Shown here piece by piece: positions 17,320 to 27,776 of a stretch of 64,000 bases of DNA (positions are counted from its first letter, which is position 1; every line of letters starts with the position of its first letter). The DNA lies in assembly GCF_008704655.1 (NCBI RefSeq), contig NZ_CP023688.1:5881501-5945500 (forward strand). The letters are read 5' to 3'. The notes under the pieces are model-generated. The model was not told the DNA's origin and did no database searches. It saw only the letters and a program-made list of their open reading frames with translations. The position numbers and the translations under genes are program-made. The stretch is from Streptomyces rimosus (GTDB taxonomy: Bacteria > Actinomycetota > Actinomycetes > Streptomycetales > Streptomycetaceae).

Positions 17320-18158
17320 GCGCGTACGAGGAAGCGCCCGCGATGAGCGCGTACGAGGCGGCGAGCGCGTACGAGGCGACGACCGCCCAGGACGGCCCGC
17401 TCGCCGCACTCGCCGCGCACGGTCCCCGCTACCGCCTCGGGCTCGGCGCCCCGCCGCCCGATGCGCCCGGCTGGCTCGCGGCCGACCGCCTGCTCGATCC
17501 GTACGGCCCGGAACTGTCCCATCTGCTGGACACCGAGCACCGCGGCAGCGGTCACCGCACCGCGCACGCCGCCGCCCTCACCCTGATCGCGGTCTACGCG
17601 GGCCGGGTCACGGCGGCGGCCGTTCTGCACTGGGCGCTGACCGGGCGCGTCCTGGACGTACGGCCCGGGAACGTGTGGCTGCGGCCGGACCCCGGGCACG
17701 GCATCGCGGAGGTACGGCTGCGCGCGTTCCGCATGCTGGACGAGCCGGACGTTCCGGATGCACCGGAGGCGGGCACCGGGAGCGCGGCAACGGTCCAACG
17801 CGTTGTCCTCACCCAGCACTTGTTTCCCCTGGCCGACGCCCTGCGAGAGCGCACCCGGGCCGGGCTGCGGCAGCTGCGCGGGGGAGTGGCCCACGGCTGC
17901 GCGACCGCCCTCGGCGCCTCCCGCGCCGACCCGGACCTGCTGGCCCGCCGCTGGGCCGCCTTCCTGGACGGCGCTCCCGGCGGGCTCGCCGCGCTGGGCG
18001 ATGTGGTCGCCGTCACGCGCCCCGACGGCACCCGGCGTCTGGTGTACCTCCGCAGGACCTGCTGCCTCTTCTACACGAGCGCCGAAGCCGTACGCTGCGC
18101 CAGCTGCTGCCTGACCAGCAGGGACGACCGCATCGCGGCGTACGAGGGGCGCACCTGA
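17316..18158 (+). CDS. FhuF-like 2Fe-2S protein (putative reductase)
   Basis: 280 residues. The C-terminus carries CC-x10-C-x2-C (RRTCCLFYTSAEAVRCASCC), the cluster motif of FhuF, which reduces ferric siderophores in the cytoplasm. In a B12-riboswitch operon it might instead reduce the Co(III) centre of imported corrinoids; that is inference. The N-terminus has three near-copies of AGCGCGTACGAGG, which duplicate the MSAYE start. ATG 17343 inside the second copy is an equally good start, so the first nine residues are uncertain. Confidence 0.82.
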   Translation: MSAYEEAPAMSAYEAASAYEATTAQDGPLAALAAHGPRYRLGLGAPPPDAPGWLAADRLLDPYGPELSHLLDTEHRGSGHRTAHAAALTLIAVYAGRVTAAAVLHWALTGRVLDVRPGNVWLRPDPGHGIAEVRLRAFRMLDEPDVPDAPEAGTGSAATVQRVVLTQHLFPLADALRERTRAGLRQLRGGVAHGCATALGASRADPDLLARRWAAFLDGAPGGLAALGDVVAVTRPDGTRRLVYLRRTCCLFYTSAEAVRCASCCLTSRDDRIAAYEGRT

Positions 18159-18247
18159 GCCGTACTCCGGCCGCTCCGCGTCCCACCAGGCAGGCGGCAA
18201 CCGTCCGGATCGCAAGACGAGGTTCCAGTCGCCGGACCGGGAATCGA

Positions 18248-18253
18248 TACGAT
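18248..18253 (+). promoter_or_regulatory. -10-like hexamer for the cysteine leader peptide
   Basis: TACGAT followed by exactly 6 nt and then ATG 18260. This would make the leader peptide ORF the first codons of a leaderless mRNA. A -35-like TTCCAG at 18223 is weak. Confidence 0.5.
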
Positions 18254-18259
18254 GACCGC

Positions 18260-18373
18260 ATGGTTTTCCACGACGTGAGCGAGAAGACGCCGGGCATGTT
18301 GCTTGTGGCGCGGCTGCACGTCGACCTGTGCCGCCTCGCCAGCGCCATCTGTCCGAAGCGCACTGCCGCCTGA
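18260..18373 (+). CDS. Cysteine-type leader peptide upstream of cysO-cysM
   Basis: 37 residues with core ARLHVDLCRLASAIC (Cys24 and Cys31). It matches the HVDLxRxxSAxC pattern of short Streptomyces peptides annotated as putative leader peptides near sulfur and cysteine genes. Translation speed at the Cys codons would report cysteinyl-tRNA supply. An internal ATG (18296) would give a shorter 25-residue form. The 156-nt stretch to cysO contains a GC hairpin (18388-18404) that could take part in attenuation. The regulatory role is inferred. Confidence 0.75.
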   Translation: MVFHDVSEKTPGMLLVARLHVDLCRLASAICPKRTAA

Positions 18374-18387
18374 CGCCGCCGGACCCC

Positions 18388-18404
18388 CGGCCGCGCGGCG
18401 GCCG
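18388..18404 (+). promoter_or_regulatory. Hairpin between leader peptide and cysO
   Basis: CGGCCGC pairs with GCGGCCG across a 3-nt loop, 15 nt after the leader stop. It is a candidate attenuator or anti-ribosome-site element. Confidence 0.4.
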
Positions 18405-18529
18405 CGGCGCGCAGCACGCCTGCGCGCGCCCACCCGCGCTCTCCCGCACAGCGCCACCCGCGACGCACGCCCGCGCCTGCGCCGCGCGCACGCCCATCCC
18501 GCACGTCCCGCCCTCCCACAGGAGCACTC

Positions 18530-19785
<1,256 letters not shown>

Positions 19786-19791
19786 CGCGCT

Positions 19792-19830
19792 GAGGCCAAG
19801 GGTCCGGTCCTCCGGGACCGGGCCTCTTTG
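19792..19830 (+). terminator. Terminator after cysM
   Basis: Nested hairpin: GAGGCC/GGCCTC outside and CCGGTCC/GGACCGG inside (loop TCCG), followed by TCTTTG. Confidence 0.8.
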
Positions 19831-20238
19831 TCGTACGGCTCCCGGAGCGCGTACCGGCGTACGCTCCGCGTTCTTGGCCAAAAACGCGCGCCCCACCACC
19901 CCCGGGCGCCCCGCGCCCGCGCCCCTCCGCCCACGGGCCGGGCGGCCGGCGGGGCCGTACCCGGCGTCCGGCACCGTCGTGTAGGCGTACCGCACCGGGG
20001 AACCACAGGAGAGGAGCCCGGTCCTGTACACACCCACCCGGACTGGTGATTCCGCCCACAGCTCGCCCCGCCGGAGGAGCCACCGGCCCTTTCGCGCCTT
20101 ACCCTCGTGGGCACCGCAATGACCGCTCGGACCCGGCATGGACGCTCGCCGGGCGAGGCCGGCAGGGACCGTGCACGCCCCCGCCGAAGCCCCGCATGGA
20201 CCCGCCGCTCCGCCCCCGCCACGGAGGTTCACGCCCGC
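19831..20238. other. Intergenic region upstream of the MBL-fold gene
   Basis: About 400 bp with no supported gene. The MBL reading frame is open for 44 codons upstream of the chosen start but lacks a ribosome site there. I see no operator or structured RNA. Confidence 0.4.
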
Positions 20239-20991
20239 ATGAAGCTCACTGTCGTCGGTTGCTCGGGGTCGTTCCCTTCCACGGAATCGGCCTGCTCGAG
20301 CTATCTCCTGGAGGCCGACGGCTTCAGGCTGCTGATCGACATGGGCAACGGCGCCCTGGGCGAGCTGCAGCGCCACTGCGGTCTCTACGACCTCGACGCC
20401 GTCCTCCTGTCGCACCTGCACGCCGATCACTGCATCGACCTGTGCGGCTACTTCGTCGTGCGCTACTACCGGCCGGACGGCGGCCGGTGCGCGCCGATGC
20501 CCGTGTACGGGCCGGCCGGCACCGAGCGGCGGCTGACCGCCGCGCACGCGGACCTGCCGACCGACCAGGCGATGAGCGAGGTCTTCGACTTCCGCACGCT
20601 GACCCCGGGCACGTTCACCGTCGGGCCCTTCACCATCCGCGCCGACCTGGTCAGCCACCCCGTCGAGGCGTTCGGCTTCCGTATCGAGCACGACGGCAAG
20701 TCGCTGACGTACTCCGGCGACACCGGGGTCTGCGACGCCCTGGACGGCCTGGCCGACGGCACCGACTTCTTCCTGTGCGAGGCGTCCTTCACGCACGGCA
20801 AGGAGGACATCCCGGATCTGCACCTCAACGGGCGCGAGGCGGGCGCGCACGCCGCGCGCGCCCGCGCGGGACGGCTGGTCCTGACCCACATCCCGCCGTG
20901 GACCGACCCGGGCATCAACCTGCGGGACGCGCAGGAGGTCTTCGAGGGCCCGGTCGAGGTCGCCAAGGCGGGGGCGGTCTACGAGATCTGA
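20239..20991 (+). CDS. Metallo-beta-lactamase-fold hydrolase (RNase Z-like subgroup)
   Basis: 250 residues, beginning MKLTVVGCSGSFPS as in the RNase Z/ElaC-like and phosphonate lactonase-like MBL groups. The zinc motif His59-x-His61-x-Asp63-His64 (HLHADH) is intact, with later ligands in LVSHPVEAFG, YSGDTG and LTHIPPW. It is a cytoplasmic metallohydrolase. It lacks the long exosite arm of tRNA-processing RNase Z, so the substrate is uncertain. GGAGG lies 11 nt before the ATG. Confidence 0.88.
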   Translation: MKLTVVGCSGSFPSTESACSSYLLEADGFRLLIDMGNGALGELQRHCGLYDLDAVLLSHLHADHCIDLCGYFVVRYYRPDGGRCAPMPVYGPAGTERRLTAAHADLPTDQAMSEVFDFRTLTPGTFTVGPFTIRADLVSHPVEAFGFRIEHDGKSLTYSGDTGVCDALDGLADGTDFFLCEASFTHGKEDIPDLHLNGREAGAHAARARAGRLVLTHIPPWTDPGINLRDAQEVFEGPVEVAKAGAVYEI

Positions 20992-21024
20992 GCCGGGGCG
21001 CCGGAGCCGCCGGCCGACGGCATG

Positions 21025-21065
21025 CGAAAGGCCCCCGCGACCAGTGTGGTCGCGGGGGCCTTTCG
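21025..21065. terminator. Bidirectional terminator between MBL gene and nagE2
   Basis: Perfect 18-bp stem (CGAAAGGCCCCCGCGACC and complement) with loop AGTGT between convergent genes. It has CTTTCG on the + side and the same on the - side. Confidence 0.9.
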
Positions 21066-21097
21066 TCGCCCGGGTGCTCCGGGGCGTCGCCCGTGGC

Positions 21098-22366
<1,269 letters not shown>

Positions 22367-22418
22367 CGGATTCCTCCTGGGGAGGCGGGCCCTCGGAGAA
22401 TGGGGGGTGGCCCGCAGG

Positions 22419-22434
22419 CTTGGTCTACACCACT
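22419..22434. promoter_or_regulatory. DasR-type operator (dre) 1 upstream of nagE2
   Basis: CTTGGTCTACACCACT closely matches the DasR consensus ACTGGTCTAGACCACT. DasR is a GntR repressor released by aminosugar phosphates. Confidence 0.8.
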
Positions 22435-22435
22435 C

Positions 22436-22451
22436 AGTGGTTTAGACCATT
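22436..22451. promoter_or_regulatory. DasR-type operator (dre) 2 upstream of nagE2
   Basis: AGTGGTTTAGACCATT, one base after the first site; two abutting near-palindromes suggest cooperative DasR binding. Confidence 0.8.
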
Positions 22452-22514
22452 CTTAGCATGTCGCCCACACATAAAGGAATCCGTTCTTCCTCAACGTTTA
22501 GATCACAGACCAAG

Positions 22515-22544
22515 CGGCCCTCAAGTCCATCGACTTGAGGGCCG
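22515..22544 (-). terminator. Terminator of nagE1
   Basis: Perfect 13-bp stem CGGCCCTCAAGTC / GACTTGAGGGCCG with a 4-nt loop, about 60 bp after the nagE1 stop. Confidence 0.85.
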
Positions 22545-22604
22545 TACGGACAGGGCCGCATGGGCCCGTCCGCAAGCGGCCGCCCGGGCTCCCGCCCGCT
22601 CCGC

Positions 22605-23915
22605 CTACTTCAGATTCTGCTGCTCCAGCTCCTCTTCCACCTCTTCCGGTTCGCGGCCCGGAGTGTGCAGGTCGAACTTGGTGATCACGAAGCGGAAGAG
22701 CGCGTAATAGACCACCGCGAAGCACAGCCCGATCGGAATGATCATCCACGGTTTGGTGGCCAGTCCCCAGTTGATCACGTAGTCGATCAGACCGGCCGAG
22801 AAACTGAAACCGTCCTTGACGCCCAGCGCCCAGCTCACCGCCATCGAGACACCGGTCAGCACCGCGTGCAGCGCGTACAGCACCGGCGCGATGAACAGGA
22901 ACGAGTACTCGATCGGCTCGGTCACACCGGTGACGAAGGAGGTCAGGCCCACCGACAGCATCAGACCGCCGATCTCCTTGCGGCGGTGCGGCTTGGCGCA
23001 GTGGGCGATCGCCAGCGCCGCGGCCGGCAGCGCGAACATCATGATCGGGAAGAAGCCGGTGGTGAACTGCCCGGCCGTCGGGTCGCCCGCCAGGAACCGG
23101 TTGATGTCGCCGTGCACCTGCGTACCGTCCGGCTTGGTGAAATCGCCGAACTGGAACCACATGAACGTATTCAGGAACTGGTGCATACCGATCACCAGCA
23201 GCGCCCGGTTGGCGACGCCGAAGATGCCCGAACCGGTGGCGCCCAGATCCGTCAGCCACTTGCTGAAGCTGGTCAGCGCGTCGCCGATGGGCGGCCAGAC
23301 CCACAGGCACAGGGCGGCGAAGGCCAGCCCGACGAACGCCATGACGATCGGCACCAGCCGTCGTCCGTTGAAGAAGCCCAGCCAGTCCACCAGCTTCACC
23401 CGGTGGTAGCGCTGCCAGATCCAGGCGGCGAAGAAGCCCATCACGATGCCGCCGAAAACCCCCGGGTTCTGGAAGTTCGCCGGCGTCGCCTTGCCGTCGC
23501 CGCCCACGCACACACCGCTCCACTGCCCGGCCGACGCGTACGTGGAGCCCGCCGCGCAGTCCTGCGGGAACTGGTGCAGCACCGAGTAGTAGACGAGGAA
23601 GCCCACCACCGCGGCCAGCGCCGTCGAACCGTCCGCCTTCTTGGCCATACCGATCGCCACACCGACGCAGAACAGCAGCGGCAGGCCCAGCGAGGAATCC
23701 AGCAGCGCGCCGCCCGCGCCCGCGAACACCTTCGCCACGTCCTGCCAGCCCAGGCCGTCCGCGCCGAAGATGTCCGGCTGGCCGAGCCGGTTGAGAATGC
23801 CCGCGGCGGGCAGAACCGCGATGGGAAGCTGAAGGCTGCGCCCCATCTTCTGCAGACCCTGGAAAAGGCCCGTCGACCGCTTCTTCCTCGGTGCCGCCGC
23901 CGCGTTCGAGCTCAT
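22605..23915 (-). CDS. nagE1: PTS EIIC component, N-acetylglucosamine type (paralogue)
   Basis: 436 residues, clearly a paralogue of the neighbouring EIIC: GRSLQLPIAVLPAAGILNRLGQ, AKKADGSTALAAVVGFLVYY and TGVTEPIEYSFLF. It differs in an insertion of about 25 residues near 120-150 containing two Cys (DCAAGS, GVCVGG), in a loop likely facing outward. AAAGGA precedes the ATG. A dre site lies in the gap shared with nagF, so repression by DasR is expected. It probably serves as an alternative aminosugar permease using the same EIIB. Confidence 0.92.
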   Translation of the reverse strand: MSSNAAAAPRKKRSTGLFQGLQKMGRSLQLPIAVLPAAGILNRLGQPDIFGADGLGWQDVAKVFAGAGGALLDSSLGLPLLFCVGVAIGMAKKADGSTALAAVVGFLVYYSVLHQFPQDCAAGSTYASAGQWSGVCVGGDGKATPANFQNPGVFGGIVMGFFAAWIWQRYHRVKLVDWLGFFNGRRLVPIVMAFVGLAFAALCLWVWPPIGDALTSFSKWLTDLGATGSGIFGVANRALLVIGMHQFLNTFMWFQFGDFTKPDGTQVHGDINRFLAGDPTAGQFTTGFFPIMMFALPAAALAIAHCAKPHRRKEIGGLMLSVGLTSFVTGVTEPIEYSFLFIAPVLYALHAVLTGVSMAVSWALGVKDGFSFSAGLIDYVINWGLATKPWMIIPIGLCFAVVYYALFRFVITKFDLHTPGREPEEVEEELEQQNLK

Positions 23916-23971
23916 CCGCGTCCTTTCGGCCCCCGGCCCGCAGCGGGCCGGCTCGGTACGTGCCGCATACT

Positions 23972-23987
23972 TGTGGTGTAGACCATT
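23972..23987. promoter_or_regulatory. DasR-type operator (dre) between nagE1 and nagF
   Basis: TGTGGTGTAGACCATT in the divergent gap. One site could control both nagE1 (-) and nagF (+). Confidence 0.78.
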
Positions 23988-24141
23988 TGTGGTGCGTTTC
24001 GGGCCCCCGGAAAGCGCTGCCGGGTGGTCGCCATCTTTCGCCAGACGGCGGACATGTGCCCGGGTAACTGGGCTGAACGTGCGTTACCGTGTGATCACCG
24101 AGCGGCACCGCCGCCGGTGGCCGAGACAAGCAGGAGTGGAC

Positions 24142-24375
24142 ATGGCCAGCAAGGCTGAGAAGATCGTCGCCGGGCTCGGCGGACTCGACAACATCGAGGA
24201 GGTCGAGGGCTGCATCACCCGCCTCCGCACCGAGGTCGCCGACCCCTCGCTGGTCGACGAGGCCGCGCTGAAGGCCGCCGGCGCGCACGGCGTCGTGAAG
24301 ATGGGCACCGCCATCCAGGTCGTCATCGGCACCGACGCGGACCCGATCGCCGCCGAGATCGAAGACATGATGTGA
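24142..24375 (+). CDS. nagF: PTS EIIB component, N-acetylglucosamine type
   Basis: 77-residue stand-alone EIIB domain. The phosphorylated Cys24 is in VEGCITRLRTEV, the family signature, and HGVVKMGTAIQVVIG completes the fold. It passes phosphate from a separate EIIA (Crr, not in this window) to GlcNAc bound in NagE. AGGAG lies 7 nt before the ATG. It is divergent from nagE1. Confidence 0.93.
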   Translation: MASKAEKIVAGLGGLDNIEEVEGCITRLRTEVADPSLVDEAALKAAGAHGVVKMGTAIQVVIGTDADPIAAEIEDMM

Positions 24376-24561
24376 GCCGCTGAAGCGCTCTCCGTCCGGG
24401 GCTCCCGGTCCGCGCCGCGGTGGCGGTGGGCCGGGGCCTCGGCGTATGTACGTACATTGACGCTCGACCCGTCGCGCGTGCGGCACGTAGCAGGTGACAC
24501 AGTGGCGGCCGGCCCGCATACGATCCCGGCCGAACCGGAACCACCCCCTCTACGGAGCCGA

Positions 24562-24567
24562 TAGGGT
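24562..24567 (+). promoter_or_regulatory. -10-like hexamer for rph
   Basis: TAGGGT followed by 7 nt and then ATG 24575; consistent with a leaderless rph mRNA, although GGAG overlaps the gap. Confidence 0.4.
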
Positions 24568-24574
24568 CGGAGCC

Positions 24575-25306
<732 letters not shown>

Positions 25307-25497
25307 GGGGTGGGGGGGTGGGGGCGGGCCGTGTGGGGTTAGGTCCGTACCGGGGGCCACCGCCCCTCTTGATGCGTCGGCCTCGCTGCGGCGGGCCGGC
25401 GCGCCGCTGTGCGAGGTGGCGGCGCCCGCCCTGTGACCTTTCCCTCGTGGGATCTGCGTCTCTGGAAATACGGCGACCGCCCGCGCACCGTGGACGC

Positions 25498-25644
25498 ATG
25501 ACCACTTCCGCTGCCACCGCCACCACCGGGGCCCGGACCCGCACCGGCGGCCCCAAGGACGACTCCAACCTGCTGGAGCACATCGTCGGCTGGACGCTCG
25601 TCGTCGTCCTGGCCATGCTGCTGACCCAGACCGGCCTGGTCTGA
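25498..25644 (+). CDS. 48-residue single-pass membrane protein
   Basis: Short Thr/Ala-rich N-terminus, then PKDDSNLLEHIVGWTLVVVLAMLLTQTGLV with one transmembrane helix (about 30-47). The shape and position (between rph and rdgB) suggest a real small gene, but the ribosome site is weak and the family is not known to me. Confidence 0.6.
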   Translation: MTTSAATATTGARTRTGGPKDDSNLLEHIVGWTLVVVLAMLLTQTGLV

Positions 25645-25769
25645 CGGCCGGGGCCCCCGCCCCGCCTCCCCTTCTTGCCGCGCCCCTGTCAACCAAATCA
25701 AGCGCGGCGGTGTTATCCCTGGTACCGACGCACCACCGGTGCTCGGCCTACACAGGGGAGGACCGATCC

Positions 25770-26180
25770 ATGGCCGTACGCCGCCGTACCGCATCCCGCC
25801 GCTCCACGACGACCACCGCCGTCGCACTGGCCACCGCCGCGCTGGCAGCGTCCCTGCTCACCGCCTGCGGAACGGTCGAGAAGGCCGTCGGCTGCGCCAA
25901 GATCGCCACAACCTTCGCCAACGACCTGGACCAGCTCAGGCAGGACCTGAGCAACGCGGCCGACAGCCCACAGGACGCCCAGCGCGCCGTCGACCGCCTC
26001 AACAAGGACCTCGGCAAGATCCAGAAGTCCACCGACGACCCGGACGTCCAAAAGGCACTCACCGACCTGACCAAGGCCCTGGACAAGGCCGACGACGCGG
26101 TACGCGACGGCAAGGTCCCCGACCTGGACGGACTGAAGGACGCGGCCGGCTCGCTCACGAAGACGTGCACGCCGGGGTAG
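25770..26180 (+). CDS. Putative lipoprotein with helical C-terminal domain
   Basis: 136 residues. A signal peptide ends in a lipobox LLTAC (Cys near 33), so it is probably tethered outside the membrane. The rest is a helical, heptad-rich domain (NDLDQLRQDLSNAADSP; KALDKADDAVRDG), possibly a coiled coil, with two further Cys residues. GGGGAGGA precedes the ATG. Function unknown. Confidence 0.8.
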   Translation: MAVRRRTASRRSTTTTAVALATAALAASLLTACGTVEKAVGCAKIATTFANDLDQLRQDLSNAADSPQDAQRAVDRLNKDLGKIQKSTDDPDVQKALTDLTKALDKADDAVRDGKVPDLDGLKDAAGSLTKTCTPG

Positions 26181-26197
26181 GCGTCGGGACCTTGACC

Positions 26198-26296
26198 CGT
26201 ACGCCTGCATAAGCACCGCGATCCGTACGCCTGGATAAGCACCAGGACCCGCACGCCTGCTCAAGCACCAGGGATCCGCGCGCCTGGATAATCGGG
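26198..26296. repeat. 26-bp tandem repeat immediately upstream of rdgB
   Basis: Nearly four units beginning CGTACGCCTGCATAAGCACC start at 26198, 26224, 26250 and 26277. The last copy supplies a GATAAT sequence (26287-26292) that would serve as the rdgB -10 box 8 nt before its ATG, so the repeat may have built or multiplied a promoter. Confidence 0.75.
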
Positions 26297-26300
26297 GCCT

Positions 26301-26903
26301 ATGAAGCGCCTGATCCTAGCCACCCGCAACGCCGGCAAAATCACCGAACTCCGCGCCATCCTCGACGCCGCCGACCTCGACGTAGAGCTGGTCGGCGCCG
26401 ACGCGTACCCGGACGTCCCCGACGTCAAGGAAACCGGCGTCACCTTCGCCGAGAACGCCCTCCTGAAGGCCCACGCCCTCGCCCGGGCCACCGGCCACCC
26501 GGCCGTCGCCGACGACTCCGGGCTGTGCGTCGACGTCCTGGGCGGCGCGCCCGGCATCTTCTCGGCCCGCTGGGCGGGCCGGCACGGCGATGACCGGGCC
26601 AACCTCGACCTGCTCCTCGCCCAGCTCTCGGACATCGCCGACGGCCACCGCGCGGCGCACTTCGCGTGCGCCGCGGCGCTCGCCCTGCCCGACGGCACGG
26701 AACGCGTCGTCGAGGGCCGCCTCGAAGGCACCCTCCGCCACACTCCCGCCGGCACCGGCGGCTTCGGCTACGACCCGATCCTCCAGCCCCTCGGCGACAC
26801 CCGCACCTGCGCCGAACTCACCGCCGACGAGAAGAACGCCATCAGCCACCGCGGCAAGGCGTTCCGGGGGCTGGTGCCGGTGGTGCGGGAGTTGTTGGGC
26901 TGA
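26301..26903 (+). CDS. rdgB: Non-canonical purine NTP pyrophosphatase (RdgB/HAM1)
   Basis: 200 residues. It removes dITP, ITP and XTP from the nucleotide pool. The phosphate-binding start ATRNAGK, VTFAENALLKAH, the catalytic ADDSGLCVDVLGGAPGIFSARWAG and the C-terminal GGFGYDPIL and SHRGKAF blocks are all present. It likely has its own promoter in the repeat just upstream. Confidence 0.95.
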   Translation: MKRLILATRNAGKITELRAILDAADLDVELVGADAYPDVPDVKETGVTFAENALLKAHALARATGHPAVADDSGLCVDVLGGAPGIFSARWAGRHGDDRANLDLLLAQLSDIADGHRAAHFACAAALALPDGTERVVEGRLEGTLRHTPAGTGGFGYDPILQPLGDTRTCAELTADEKNAISHRGKAFRGLVPVVRELLG

Positions 26904-26925
26904 GGGCCCACACCCCGCCGTACGC

Positions 26926-26965
26926 CGAAGGCCCGGCCCCGTGCGTTCACGGGACCGGGCCTTCG
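26926..26965. terminator. Terminator between rdgB and tRNA-Leu
   Basis: CGAAGGCCCGG / CCGGGCCTTCG outer stem with an inner CCCCGTG/CACGGG stem; works on both strands between convergent transcripts. Confidence 0.85.
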
Positions 26966-26976
26966 ATTCAAAGGCG

Positions 26977-27060
26977 TGCGGCCGGAGGGACTCGAACCCT
27001 CAAGGGATTTCTCCCACAGCATCCTAAGTGCTGCGCGTAGGCCAATTCCGCCACGGCCGC
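26977..27060 (-). tRNA. tRNA-Leu (anticodon UAG)
   Basis: Reading the - strand, GCGGCCG pairs with CGGCCGC as acceptor stem, followed by a D arm (GGCGGAATTGGC), an anticodon arm CAGCACTTAGGATGCTG with anticodon TAG, a long class II variable arm, and the T arm GAGGGTTCGAGTCCCTC. The discriminator is A and no CCA is encoded. The 84-nt length and long variable arm fit tRNA-Leu. Confidence 0.95.
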
Positions 27061-27104
27061 GTCCACGCCATGGTACTGGTGGCGCGGCCGTGTGATCCAT
27101 GGGC

Positions 27105-27776
27105 TTAGCGGAAGGAAGCAGGCCGAGCGCCACCTCGGCACCATGTTCGAGTTGCCGCGTGGCAGTTGGGACACAGCAGGCGGAGGTTTTCGGTGCGATC
27201 GTCGCTCCAGTCGCCGTTGATGTGGTCGACTTCCAGCGTCAGGGGTTTGCCGGTCCATACCGGGCCGGTCCCGCAGGTGGCGCAGCGCTCGGGCACCCCG
27301 GTCTGCCGGAGGGCTCGCCGCAGCAGGACCGTTTTCGTCCGACGCACCCCGTCGTGCTTCACCAGGATCTGTTCGGGCGGCTTCATGGGCGTGGGACTCG
27401 GTTTTCCTCGGCGATGGGCTTGGCCCAGGAAATGGGCGGTACTGAGGCCGTCCTCGGCGATCCACTGGTACAGGAGGTGCCGAGTCCGCGTGTTGTCGGG
27501 GCGGTCCAGCTTGCGCACGACGTCGGCCACCGACATCGAGGCGGAAACGGCCTCACAGAGCGCGTCCCGCGTCGGCCGGGGTCGGTTCCTCTCGTACGCG
27601 CGCCGCTTCGGGAAGTGTGAGATGTCGATGCCGAACTGCTCGAATCGGCGGCGCAGATACCGGCGCAGGCGCCCGTAAGGCTGGGTGCCGAAGAAGACGA
27701 TGACCTCATCGAGGCTGGAGCAACTCTTGGCCGCCTCCGCCAGCAATTCCGGCGTGTATTTGGTGACGCTGCTCAT
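27105..27776 (-). CDS. HNH-motif protein (tandem copy 2)
   Basis: 223 residues. The C-terminal HNH/zinc module spans about 168-215: CATCGTGPVW, then LEVDHINGDWSDDRTENLRLLCPNCHAAT, with two CxxC pairs around the DH active site. The N-terminal part (about 5-60) has helix-turn-helix-like segments (LLAEAAKSCSSLDEVIVFFG). It could be a homing-type or restriction-like nuclease. Its ATG overlaps the stop of the upstream paralogue (ATGA). Both copies are 223 residues and lie directly behind tRNA-Leu, a common insertion site. Confidence 0.82.
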   Translation of the reverse strand: MSSVTKYTPELLAEAAKSCSSLDEVIVFFGTQPYGRLRRYLRRRFEQFGIDISHFPKRRAYERNRPRPTRDALCEAVSASMSVADVVRKLDRPDNTRTRHLLYQWIAEDGLSTAHFLGQAHRRGKPSPTPMKPPEQILVKHDGVRRTKTVLLRRALRQTGVPERCATCGTGPVWTGKPLTLEVDHINGDWSDDRTENLRLLCPNCHAATRTWCRGGARPASFR

